Shown: positions 39,865 through 48,468 of the stretch, in pieces
How positions within the stretch are numbered: position 1 is the first letter of the stretch
How the letters are laid out: the number at the start of each line of letters is the position of its first letter
NCBI RefSeq assembly: GCF_029948125.1
Contig: NZ_JASAMB010000013.1
Location: 124,001 to 188,000, forward strand
Length of the DNA: 64,000 nucleotides
Reading direction: 5' to 3'
DNA from: Catellatospora sp. KI3
GTDB taxonomy: Bacteria > Actinomycetota > Actinomycetes > Mycobacteriales > Micromonosporaceae
Program-made: the position numbers and the translations under genes
The notes under the pieces: model-generated
What the model saw: the letters and a program-made list of their open reading frames with translations, nothing else
The model's database searches: none
What the model was told of the DNA's origin: nothing

Positions 39865-41216
39865 CGCCGCTCCTGAGGCAGTTCGATACGGAACCGGGCG
39901 CCGCCGCCGGGGCGCTCGCCCACGCTGACCCGGCCGCCGTGCGCGGTGACGTGCTGGGCGACCAGCGCCAGGCCCAGACCGGTGCCGTCGCTGCCGCCCC
40001 GGGCGCCCGCCGACGCGCCCCGCACGAACCGGCCGAAGATCACATCCCGGTCGGCCGGGCACACCCCGGGCCCGGCGTCGTCGACCTCCAGCACCCGCGT
40101 GCCGCGCTGGTGCCCGATGCGCAGCGCGACCGCGCCGCCGCCGTGGGCGTGGGCGTTGTCGAGCAGGTTCGCCAGCACCTGGGTGAACCTGCGGCGGTCC
40201 ACCCGCCACTGCGGGTCGGCCCCGGCCTCGACCGTGACCAGGTCCGCGGCCAGCCCCCGCGCCCGGCAGACCTGCCGGGCCAGCGCCGCGACGTCGACCG
40301 GGGCCACCTCCGGCGGCTGGTCGCCCCGGGCCAGTTCCAGCAGGTCGGTGACGAGCGCCTGGAACCGGCCCACCTCGTCGGTGAGCAGCCCGACCGCCGT
40401 GGCCGTGCGCTCGTCCAGACTGGTGCGGCGGTTGTGCAGCACGCTCGCGGCCGCGGCGATGGTCTGCAGTGGAGAGCGCAGCTCGTGGCTCACGTCGGCG
40501 GCGAAGCGCCGGTCGCGCTCCACCCGACGGGCCAGCTGCTCGACCATCTGGTTGAACGACGCGGTCAACCGGGCCAGCTCGGGTTCGGTGTCGGGGTCGA
40601 GGCGGGCGCTGAAGTCACCGGCGGCGATCTCGCGGGCGGCGTCGGCCACGGTCGCCAGCGGCCGCAGCACTCGCCGCGCGGCGTACCAGCCCAGCAGGGC
40701 GCCCGCGCCGGTGGTGGCGGTGGCCAGCAGGGCGAGGATCAGGGCCAGGATCTTCAGTGAGCGGTCCAGCTCCTGCATGAAGTCGATCTCGTACAGCGTG
40801 ATCGTCGCCCCGGCCGGCACCCCGACCACCAGCGCGGTACGCCCGCTGATCCGGGTCCGCTGCACCCCGCCCCGCCCGTGCTCGGCCAGCGCCACCAGGC
40901 TGGCCGGGATGCTGGTGGTCAGGCCCGCGTCGACGGTACGCGAGTAGAAGTGCCCGTCGCGGCGGATCAGCACCCGCCGGTTGCCCCCGGTGTCCAGCGA
41001 CCGCAGCACCTGCAGCACCCCCGGGTCGTCCCCGTCCACGGCCGCCTGCACGATCCCGACGTCGACCATGGCGGTGCGCACCGCCGCGTCCTCCCGCTCG
41101 GCCAGCAGGAAACGCTGCGTGAGCTGGTACGACCCGACCGCGATCGCCGCCGACACCAGCAGCGCGCCGACGGCGAACCCGCCGGTGACCTTCGCCCGCA
41201 GCCCGGGGCGCCTCAT
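39861..41216 (-). CDS. HAMP sensor histidine kinase
   Basis: A 451-residue membrane kinase. Two membrane helices (residues ~10-32 and ~170-195) flank a ~140-residue extracytoplasmic sensor. HAMP follows (RRVLRPLATVADAAREIAAGDF), then the His box FAADVSHELRSPLQT and the ATPase boxes N (NLLDNAHAHGG), G1 (VDDAGPGV) and G2 (GTGLGLALV). It overlaps the response regulator gene upstream and the lipoprotein gene downstream by 4 bp each, so all three are co-translated. An envelope-stress role is inferred from the lipoprotein partner. Confidence 0.92.
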   Translation of the reverse strand: MRRPGLRAKVTGGFAVGALLVSAAIAVGSYQLTQRFLLAEREDAAVRTAMVDVGIVQAAVDGDDPGVLQVLRSLDTGGNRRVLIRRDGHFYSRTVDAGLTTSIPASLVALAEHGRGGVQRTRISGRTALVVGVPAGATITLYEIDFMQELDRSLKILALILALLATATTGAGALLGWYAARRVLRPLATVADAAREIAAGDFSARLDPDTEPELARLTASFNQMVEQLARRVERDRRFAADVSHELRSPLQTIAAAASVLHNRRTSLDERTATAVGLLTDEVGRFQALVTDLLELARGDQPPEVAPVDVAALARQVCRARGLAADLVTVEAGADPQWRVDRRRFTQVLANLLDNAHAHGGGAVALRIGHQRGTRVLEVDDAGPGVCPADRDVIFGRFVRGASAGARGGSDGTGLGLALVAQHVTAHGGRVSVGERPGGGARFRIELPQERR

Positions 41217-41893
41217 CGGACGAGTTTGTAGCCCAGGCCCCGGACCGTGACGATGAGCCGGGGCACGCCCGGATCGTCCTCGATCTTCTGGCGCAGCCGG
41301 GCGATGTGGACGTCCACCAGGCGCTCGTCGCCGAAGTCGTACTCCCACACCCGCTCCAGCAGCTGCTGGCGGCTGAGCACGTGCCCGGCGTTGGCGGCCA
41401 GCTCGCACAGCAGCCGCAGTTCGGTCCGGGTCAGCGCGATCGCCCGCCCGCGCCGGGACACCTCACCGGCGGCGGGGCGCAGCTGCAGGTCGCCGAAGAC
41501 CAGCGCCTGCTCGATCCGGGGCGCGGGCAGCCCGGCGCGGCGGCGCAGCGCCCGCAGCCGGGCCGACAGCTCGGGGGTGGCGACCGGTTTGACCAGGTAG
41601 TCGTCGGCGCCGGCCTCCAGCGCAGCGACGATGTCGCCGGTGTCCTGCCGGGCGCTGACCACCACGATCGGCACGTCGTCGTCGCGGCGCAGCCTGCGGA
41701 TGCACTCGATGCCGTCCAGGCCGGGCAGCATCAGGTCGACCAGCACGGTGTCGGCGGGTTCGCGCCGCTGCCGGGCCAGGCCGTCCTCGGCGGTGGCGGT
41801 GGCCCGGACCGCGTACCCCTCGTCCTCCAGCGCCATCGCCAGCGCGAGCCGGATCCGGTCGTCATCCTCGATCACCAGCACAGCCGCCACCAC
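41213..41893 (-). CDS. OmpR-family response regulator
   Basis: A 226-residue regulator. The receiver domain shows the acidic pair VIEDDDR, the phosphorylation Asp in VLVDLMLPGLDG and Lys in DYLVKP. The C-terminal winged helix is typical (LTRTELRLLCELAANAGHVLSRQQLLERVW, VDVHIARLRQKIE). The start is uncertain because no ribosome site is visible: tandem GTGs at 41893/41890 are chosen, while an ATG at 41956 would add 21 residues. It is the first gene of the regulator-kinase-lipoprotein operon. Confidence 0.88.
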   Translation of the reverse strand: MVAAVLVIEDDDRIRLALAMALEDEGYAVRATATAEDGLARQRREPADTVLVDLMLPGLDGIECIRRLRRDDDVPIVVVSARQDTGDIVAALEAGADDYLVKPVATPELSARLRALRRRAGLPAPRIEQALVFGDLQLRPAAGEVSRRGRAIALTRTELRLLCELAANAGHVLSRQQLLERVWEYDFGDERLVDVHIARLRQKIEDDPGVPRLIVTVRGLGYKLVR

Positions 41894-42233
41894 CGCATCA
41901 TGACCCGGTGGTGTCGGCCCGGACTGACGCCGGGCCGAGTTGCCGGTAATTGTCATGAAATAGTCATAGGACCTGATTCGGTTGCGAAGATCACTGTTAA
42001 TGACATTGACACATCTGCTCATATGATCGAGACTGCATGGCGGGAGCGTTCCCACATCGGGGTGGAACGACGTCTCTTTGCGACCGCAGTACTGCTGCGG
42101 ACTCCACTTCCCAGGTCGGCTGCCTCGACGCCGTGCGCAGAGAACCGAGCACCGCGCGGCGGTTGCCCTCGCCTGCCTCGCCGCCCACGTACGCCGCCTG
42201 GCCTCGCCATGTCCGGTCGCCGAAGGTGGGAAC
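41894..42233. promoter_or_regulatory. Divergent promoter region between two-component operon and NRPS cluster
   Basis: These 340 bases hold no gene I can support. Bases ~41940-42030 are AT-rich for this genome. GTCAT is directly repeated at 41952-41956 and 41963-41967 (11-bp period), a spacing used by OmpR-family regulators. A TTGACA hexamer lies at 42006-42011 and TATGAT at 42022-42027, but they are too close together to form one promoter. The right half is GC-rich untranslated leader for the cluster's first gene. Confidence 0.4.
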
Positions 42234-44018
42234 GTGAGACGAACGACGAAACTCGACCAGTGGAGCCAGGAGCTGGGCGACGTGCGCGACGCCGCCGCGC
42301 TGTTCGGCGGCAGCGCCCAGGCCGCGGTGCTGCGCCTGCTCACGATGGGCGGCAAGATTCCGTTCCGCTCCGCGTTCGACGGCCTCACCCTGCGGGAACA
42401 GGCGATCGTCCGGCACCTGCTCGGCCGCCCGCAGCTGCGGCTGACCGCGCCGGGCGCCGACGCGCCGCCCGCCCAGTTCGTGCTGTGCCACTCGGCACTG
42501 GGCAAGCTGTCCGTCCACGAACCCGGTGAGGCGCCCGCCGACGAGGTGGTCGCCGAACTCGCGCTGCCGCAGTGGATCATCGAGATGATCGACGAGGAGT
42601 ACCTCCCGGCACAGGCCGAAGAGGACCACCAGCGGCACGAGCTCGACCACATGCTGCACACCTGGCACGCCGAGGGCACCCTGCCCGAGCGGCTGGAAGA
42701 GGTCGTCGACTGGGTCGAACGGGTCGAGACCGTCCTGGTCTACATCCAGCGGCGGGTCTTCTCCCGCTCCGACTCCGGTTCCAGCACCCTCATCCGCGAC
42801 GGCGTGCTGCCCGCGCTGCGCGGGCGGCCGCCGGCCGACTGGAGCCCGGAGGAGCGGCTGTTCGTCGCCGCGATCCAGCTGCTGTTCCGGACGGGACGGG
42901 CGGTCCGGTTCGAGGAGTTCAACGGACGCCAGCTCAGCGCCGTCGGCCTGCGCCGGACCCTGACCACCCGCTGCGCCGCGTACCTGAACGCCCTCGGCGA
43001 GCAGGCCGACGGCCGGCTGAGCACCGCGACCCTGGCCGAGCTGGCGGCGCTCGCGGGCGACCTCGTCGAACTCGTCGACGGCGGCGGCCAGATGCGCTAC
43101 CGGCGCGTCAACGGCCTGACCTACGCCAAGGACGAGTACCTGATGCCCTGGGACCAGGGCCAGCGCACCCAGGCGGAGCTGCCCGAGACGCTGCTCTCGC
43201 TGGCCGGGGGCCTGGACGGCCCGGCCGCCGACACCGACGCGGCCACCTGGGTGCGGCAGGCCACCGCCGCCGCGCTGCGGACCGCCCACGCCGTCGGCGA
43301 CGACGGCGAACTGGCGCGGATCCTGGAAGGCATCGTGCTCGGCGCGGTCATCGACGGCCGGGCCGACTACGGCATGTCCAGCGGGGTGCGGGACCTGTCC
43401 CGCCTGGACGGAGCCGCCGGAGAGTACGGCCAGGAGGTGGCCGAGCTGAAGAAGCCCGACTTCTTCTGCTGCGTGCTGCCCAGCCCCGACATGGCCGCCG
43501 ACCTGCCCGCCCCGGCCGTCACCGACATCCTCTGGCAGGTCGCCCAGCGCATGATGTACAACCGCTGGCACTTCGTGCCCGGCAACTTCGACCGGGCGCA
43601 GGTACCCCGCCAGCGGCACTACTTCTTCCCGCCGCTGGTGCCCGACATCGGCGAATGGGGCGACCTGCGCCACGGCGGCCACACCACCGCCCGGGTCCGC
43701 TACACGCTGCGGGCGCCCGGCGCCGCGATGTGGCGCCAGCCCTTCACCGTCGGGGGACGCCAGTACCGCGGCGCGTTCGACATCCGGCTGGTGCGGATGG
43801 AAGGCCCGCCGTTCACCCTCGCCGACCTGCGGGTCGCCTGCCGCTACTCGGCGCTGGTGGACGTGTTCTGGCGCGAGATCGCCGCCTACGCCGACGCCCA
43901 CGGCGGCTGGACCCCGACGATCACGGCCTTCAGCGGCGACTGGTACGCCAAGGAGTCCTGGCGCGAACCCGTCGACCGGCTGGCCGCCGCGGAGCGGGCG
44001 ATCGGCGCGCCGGCGTGA
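42234..44018 (+). CDS. Unrecognised 594-residue protein, first gene of the NRPS cluster
   Basis: A 594-residue soluble protein with no signal peptide or membrane segment. I do not recognise its family. Visible features are a mixed alpha-helical N-terminal two thirds and a C-terminal part rich in aromatic residues and His (NRWHFVPGNFD, RQRHYFFPPLVPDIGEW, LRHGGHTTARVRY, DFFCCVLPSPDM), which could hold a metal or cofactor site. The start is GTG 42234 with AGGTGGG upstream. Its stop overlaps the NRPS start (GTGA), so the two proteins are made together and probably act in one pathway, perhaps supplying or modifying the NRPS substrate. Confidence 0.75.
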   Translation: MRRTTKLDQWSQELGDVRDAAALFGGSAQAAVLRLLTMGGKIPFRSAFDGLTLREQAIVRHLLGRPQLRLTAPGADAPPAQFVLCHSALGKLSVHEPGEAPADEVVAELALPQWIIEMIDEEYLPAQAEEDHQRHELDHMLHTWHAEGTLPERLEEVVDWVERVETVLVYIQRRVFSRSDSGSSTLIRDGVLPALRGRPPADWSPEERLFVAAIQLLFRTGRAVRFEEFNGRQLSAVGLRRTLTTRCAAYLNALGEQADGRLSTATLAELAALAGDLVELVDGGGQMRYRRVNGLTYAKDEYLMPWDQGQRTQAELPETLLSLAGGLDGPAADTDAATWVRQATAAALRTAHAVGDDGELARILEGIVLGAVIDGRADYGMSSGVRDLSRLDGAAGEYGQEVAELKKPDFFCCVLPSPDMAADLPAPAVTDILWQVAQRMMYNRWHFVPGNFDRAQVPRQRHYFFPPLVPDIGEWGDLRHGGHTTARVRYTLRAPGAAMWRQPFTVGGRQYRGAFDIRLVRMEGPPFTLADLRVACRYSALVDVFWREIAAYADAHGGWTPTITAFSGDWYAKESWREPVDRLAAAERAIGAPA

Positions 44019-47000
44019 ACCAGAGCCAGCGGCACGTGGTCGTCAACGGCCAGGACCAGTACTCCCTGTGGCCGACGGACCGGCCGGTGCCGGGCGGATG
44101 GACACCTGTCTTCACCGGCGAGACCGAGGTGTGCCTGGAGCACATCACCCGGCTGTGGACCGACCTGCGGCCGGCCGCGCTGCGCCCAGCCGGCGTCGGC
44201 ACGGTCGCCGGTGCGCGGCCCCAGCCGGCCGACGCCGCGGTCGACTCCGTGCTGTCGATCGCCGCCGGGCCGCGCCGCCCGGTCGACCAGACGCCGCTGC
44301 ACGTGCTGATCGACCGGGCGCTGGCGGCCGATCCCGGCCGGATCGCGGTGCGCTGCGCCGGAGTCGAGGTCACCGCCGGTGAGCTGCTGGCGCGGGTACG
44401 CCGTACCGCGCGGGTGCTGCGGACGCACGGCGCCGGCCCCGAGACACCGGTCGCGGTGCTGCTGCCCCGCTCGGTCGAGGCCGTCGTGGCGATCCTCGCG
44501 GTGCTGGCGTCCGGGTCGGCGTACCTGCCGCTGTCCGTGCACGACCCCGCCGACCGGCGGGCCCGGATCCTGGCCGACGCCGGCGACCCGGTCCTGCTCA
44601 CCGGCCCGGCGCACGCCGCGCTGGTGCCGGCCGGCTACCCGGCGGCGGTGCTGGACGTCACCGACCTGCCCGACCCGTCCGGTGACGGCGGTGACGGCGG
44701 CTGCCAGGTCGAGAACCTGGCGTTCATCATGTACACCTCCGGCACCAGCGGCGCGCCCAAGGGCGTGCTCGGCACCCACCGGCAGCTGGTCAACTACGTG
44801 GCCTGGTGCGCCGAGGAGTTCGCGTTCCAGCCGGGCGAGCGCGCCGTGCTGCACGCCCCGCTGTACTTCGTCGGCTCGGTGATGACGCTGTTCACCGCAC
44901 TCGTCGCGGACTGGGAACTGGAGGTCGCCCCGGAGCCGGTCGCGTTCGACGACCTGATCGCCCTGACCGCCTCGGCCCCGTGCGGCTTCCTGAAGCTGAC
45001 CCCCTCGCACGTACGGGCGATGACCGCCCTGGGCGGCGTCGACGACGTGGCCCGGCAAGTGATGATCGGCAGCGAGCCGCTCTACCTCACCCCCGAGTTC
45101 GACAAGTGGATCACCGGCAGCCCGATGTCCGGGTTCGGCAACCACTACGGCATGAGCGAGACCGTCGGCGCGACGTGGTACTGGATCGGCGCCGACCGCA
45201 GCGTCGGGCGGCGGCTGCCCGTCGGCGCGCCGATCCCCAACGCCGAGGTGCACATCGTCGACGAGCAGGGCCTGCCCGTGGCGCTGGGCGAGGCGGGCGA
45301 GATCTGCCTGGGCGGGGCCGTCATCGGCCGCGGCTACCACGGCCAGCCCGCGCTGACGGCCCAGCGGTGGATCCCGCACCCGGCCGGCGACGGCACCCGG
45401 CTGCTGCGCACCGGCGACCTCGGCCGGATGCGACCCGACGGGGTGCTGGACGTCCTGGGCCGGGCCGACCGGCAGGTGAAGATCCGCGGCCAGCGCGTCG
45501 AACCGCCCGCCGTCGAGGACGCGCTGCGCCGCTGTCCGGGCGTCGCCGAAGCGGTCGTGATCGCCGAGCCCGACGGCCACGACCTGCAACTGGTCGCCTA
45601 CCTGCGCTCGGAGGAGCAGCCGCCACCCGCGGCGGCCACCCTGCGCGCCCACGCGGCCGGGCTGCTGCCCGAGGCGTCGGTGCCGAGCCGCTTCCTGTAC
45701 GTGGCGCGGTATCCGCTCACCCCGAACGGCAAGGTCGACACCCGGCGGCTGCCGGACACCCCGACGGTGCGCCCCGCGCTGAGCACCGTGTACACGGCCC
45801 CGGCGGGTGACCTGGAGACGGCGGTCGCGGCGGTGGTCGCCCGGGTGCTGCGCGTGGACCGGCTGGGCGCCGACGACGACTTCTTCGAACTGGGTGGGGA
45901 CTCGATGCGGGTCGTCGAGGTCGTCACCCGGCTCGACGAGGAGCTCGGCCTGTCGGTCGGCATCGCCGACCTGTTCGACCGCCGTACCGTCCGGTCGCTG
46001 GCCGCCGCGCTGGACGCCGACCCGGCGCCCGCCCCGGCGGTCGGCACCGTGAACCGGGCGGAGCAGCCCACCGACTCCGCGGCCGTGACACCGGTGGTCT
46101 CCGGCGCGGCGATCCAGGCCCGGTTCAGCGGCACGTCGGCCGCCTCCGCCCCGCTGACCTGGGGCCAGACGGCCATGTTCCGGCCCATGCAGTGGTTCGG
46201 CGAGGCCAGCGCGAACTTCAACATCAAACGGGTGCTGCGGCTGTCGGCCCCGGTCCCGGCCGAACGGGTCGCCACCGCCTGGTCCCAGCTGATCCTGCGG
46301 CACCAGGTGCTCCGCAGCCTGATGACCGACGGCCCCGACGGCCCCCACCAGCACCTGCGGCCCGAAGGCGCGTACGAGCCGCAGATCGTCGACACCACCG
46401 CCGCCGAACTCGACGCGACCGCCGAGGCCACCGCCGCTGAACTGGCCGCCGCGGCGTTCCACCTGGACCGGCAGTGGCCGGTGCGGTTCGCGCTGCTGCG
46501 CGTCGACGGCCAGGTCGAAGCCGTCGCCGTGGCCGCCTCCCACGTGTCGCTGGACGGCTGGTCGCTGGAGCTGCTGCTGGCCGAGCTGCGCGTCCTCGTC
46601 GAAGGCGAACGGGCCCTGCCCGCGCCGGGCTGGCAGCCACTGGACCAGGCCGCCTACGAGGCGTCACCGGCCGGGCAGCGCCGCGCCCGGCAGTCCCTGG
46701 ACCACTGGCGGCAACGGCTGCCCCTGGTACCGCATCGGATCTTCGACGGCCCGGACCACGACGGCGGCGAGCTGCCCGTGGTCACCTGGCGGATGGAGTC
46801 GGCGGCCGTGGCCGCTGCCGCATCCGAACTGGCCGTGCGCACCGGAGCGTCGACGTCCACGGTGGTGCTGACCGCGGTGCTGCTGACCCAGGCGGCGCTG
46901 ACCGGCAGGGACCGGGCCGTGGTCAAACTCATCGCGGGCAACCGCAACACCCCCCGGCAGCGGGAACTGGCCACGGGCATCGCCCAGAACGCGCTGCTGG

Positions 47001-47458
47001 TCTTCGACGTCGGCGACGGCGACCTGGAGGACGCCGTCCGCCGCTGCTACCGCGACTCCACCGAGTCCTACTTCCACGCCACCTACCCGCCGCAGGCCCT
47101 GGACGACCTGATCGCGGCCGAGGGCCCGCAGGCCGACCAGTCGGTGTACTTCAACGACTCCCGGATGGGCCGCGACTTCGACCCGGTGCCCGGCCCTCGC
47201 GACCGGGCGGCACTGGCGGAGCTGGCGCGGCACACCACGGTGCGGCAGGTCGCCGCCGTCGCCCGCCACGACATGACGTTCTTCGTGGCGATGCCCCACC
47301 TGGCCGGCGGCTGCGCCCTGCACCTGCTGGCCGACACCCGGCGGGTCCCCGCCGAGACGTGCCTGCGGGCGCTGCGGGGCATCGAGACCCTGCTGTGCGA
47401 GGCAGTGTCGCGTCCCGTACCGGTCAAAGACGTCGCCGCCCTGCTCGCCCTCGACTGA
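44015..47458 (+). CDS. Single-module NRPS: MbtH - adenylation - thiolation - condensation
   Basis: A 1147-residue nonribosomal peptide synthetase. Residues 1-65 form a fused MbtH-like domain (QYSLWPTDRPVPGGW, WTDLRPAALRP). The adenylation domain (~95-580) has YTSGTSGAPKG at 240, NHYGMSET, RTGDLGRMRPDG and NGKVD. The carrier domain (~600-670) has GGDS with phosphopantetheine Ser630. The condensation domain (~710-1145) has SHVSLDG, keeping catalytic His843. At the substrate pocket LYFVGSVM replaces the usual F-D-x-S-x-W, so the amino-binding Asp is Val286: the substrate may not be an ordinary alpha-amino acid. There is no thioesterase, so the condensation domain probably passes the product to a separate amine or alcohol. 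Confidence 0.93.
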   Translation: MNQSQRHVVVNGQDQYSLWPTDRPVPGGWTPVFTGETEVCLEHITRLWTDLRPAALRPAGVGTVAGARPQPADAAVDSVLSIAAGPRRPVDQTPLHVLIDRALAADPGRIAVRCAGVEVTAGELLARVRRTARVLRTHGAGPETPVAVLLPRSVEAVVAILAVLASGSAYLPLSVHDPADRRARILADAGDPVLLTGPAHAALVPAGYPAAVLDVTDLPDPSGDGGDGGCQVENLAFIMYTSGTSGAPKGVLGTHRQLVNYVAWCAEEFAFQPGERAVLHAPLYFVGSVMTLFTALVADWELEVAPEPVAFDDLIALTASAPCGFLKLTPSHVRAMTALGGVDDVARQVMIGSEPLYLTPEFDKWITGSPMSGFGNHYGMSETVGATWYWIGADRSVGRRLPVGAPIPNAEVHIVDEQGLPVALGEAGEICLGGAVIGRGYHGQPALTAQRWIPHPAGDGTRLLRTGDLGRMRPDGVLDVLGRADRQVKIRGQRVEPPAVEDALRRCPGVAEAVVIAEPDGHDLQLVAYLRSEEQPPPAAATLRAHAAGLLPEASVPSRFLYVARYPLTPNGKVDTRRLPDTPTVRPALSTVYTAPAGDLETAVAAVVARVLRVDRLGADDDFFELGGDSMRVVEVVTRLDEELGLSVGIADLFDRRTVRSLAAALDADPAPAPAVGTVNRAEQPTDSAAVTPVVSGAAIQARFSGTSAASAPLTWGQTAMFRPMQWFGEASANFNIKRVLRLSAPVPAERVATAWSQLILRHQVLRSLMTDGPDGPHQHLRPEGAYEPQIVDTTAAELDATAEATAAELAAAAFHLDRQWPVRFALLRVDGQVEAVAVAASHVSLDGWSLELLLAELRVLVEGERALPAPGWQPLDQAAYEASPAGQRRARQSLDHWRQRLPLVPHRIFDGPDHDGGELPVVTWRMESAAVAAAASELAVRTGASTSTVVLTAVLLTQAALTGRDRAVVKLIAGNRNTPRQRELATGIAQNALLVFDVGDGDLEDAVRRCYRDSTESYFHATYPPQALDDLIAAEGPQADQSVYFNDSRMGRDFDPVPGPRDRAALAELARHTTVRQVAAVARHDMTFFVAMPHLAGGCALHLLADTRRVPAETCLRALRGIETLLCEAVSRPVPVKDVAALLALD

Positions 47459-47488
47459 ACCCGCCCACCCCGACCGCCTGGAGCCAAC

Positions 47489-48463
47489 ATGACCGACCCG
47501 TACCCGCTGCTGCATCGCCTGGCCGCCGACGGCGACGCCGCCCTGGGCGGCACCCCGCTGCCACCCGACGGCCGCTACCAGGTCGTCACCACCACCGTCG
47601 ACGAGGTCACGGCCCAGATCGTGCGCACCCTGCGCGACGGGTTCGCCGGGCGCGCCCCGGGCGACTACCCGCTGCTGGTGCTCGGCTGGGGACGGTGCCG
47701 GGTCGGGTCGACGGCGGTCACGAACCTGTTCGGCATGGCCGGAGCCAGCGCCTACTACCAGCCGGTCAAGACCATCGGCCGGTTCGCGCTGACCGGCGGC
47801 GAGGGGTCGCCGTGGAAGCTGCCCGACGGCGAACCGGTGCTGTTCGCCAAGGAGATGGCCGGGCCGTACGTGCCGTTCGAGGCGCTGTTCAACCCGGCCC
47901 GCTGCCTCATCGAAGCCGGCTGGCCGGTCGACCGGCTGCGACTGCTGGTGCTCGACCGGCAGCCGCGGGCCAGCCTCGACTCGTGGATGGCCAAGTGGGC
48001 GGGCAAGATCGGCCGGACCCGGGTGGTGGAGAACTTCGTGCTCAGCACCCTGAACTACGCGCGGATGCGCACCTACGCCGAGGCGGAGGGCCTGGCGGTG
48101 ACGCACTTCCCGTACGAGTGCAGCCGCGCCCCCGAGCAGACGGTGTCGCGGCTGTTCGACCGCCTCGGCATCGGCCACCTGTACCGGCCGCAGATGCTCA
48201 CCGGCTGGGGCGCGGCCGGTGACCTCAACTCCGACCAGTCGAAGATCCACCACCCGGTCGAGCCGGAGCCCTACATCGTCCCCGGCCTGCACGGCAACGC
48301 CGACGAGTACCGCTTCCGGGACCGGCCGGTGACGGTGCTGACCGACGCGGAACTCGCCGCCGCCGACAGCCCCGAGGTCACCGAGTCCTACGAGGTGTCG
48401 ATGCGTCGCTGCGCCCGGGAGCTGGAGCTGCCCGCGCCCCTGCGGGACGAGATCTTCGGCTGA
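47489..48463 (+). CDS. Sulfotransferase-like P-loop protein
   Basis: A 324-residue protein with the P-loop LGWGRCRVGSTAVTNLFG (residues ~65-83), resembling the 5'-phosphosulfate-binding loop of PAPS-dependent sulfotransferases, and LLVLDRQPRASLDSWMAKW matching the 3'-phosphate-binding strand-helix with Arg/Ser. The rest is poorly conserved. It should move a sulfuryl group from PAPS onto an NRPS product, or act as a relative with altered donor use. GGAG lies upstream of ATG 47489, 30 bases after the NRPS stop. Confidence 0.72.
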   Translation: MTDPYPLLHRLAADGDAALGGTPLPPDGRYQVVTTTVDEVTAQIVRTLRDGFAGRAPGDYPLLVLGWGRCRVGSTAVTNLFGMAGASAYYQPVKTIGRFALTGGEGSPWKLPDGEPVLFAKEMAGPYVPFEALFNPARCLIEAGWPVDRLRLLVLDRQPRASLDSWMAKWAGKIGRTRVVENFVLSTLNYARMRTYAEAEGLAVTHFPYECSRAPEQTVSRLFDRLGIGHLYRPQMLTGWGAAGDLNSDQSKIHHPVEPEPYIVPGLHGNADEYRFRDRPVTVLTDAELAAADSPEVTESYEVSMRRCARELELPAPLRDEIFG

Positions 48464-48468
48464 CCGCG

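Noticed and set aside
42006-42027. Promoter from TTGACA and TATGAT upstream of the NRPS cluster
   Set aside because: Only 10 bases separate the two hexamers, too few for a sigma70-type promoter; they may belong to different promoters.
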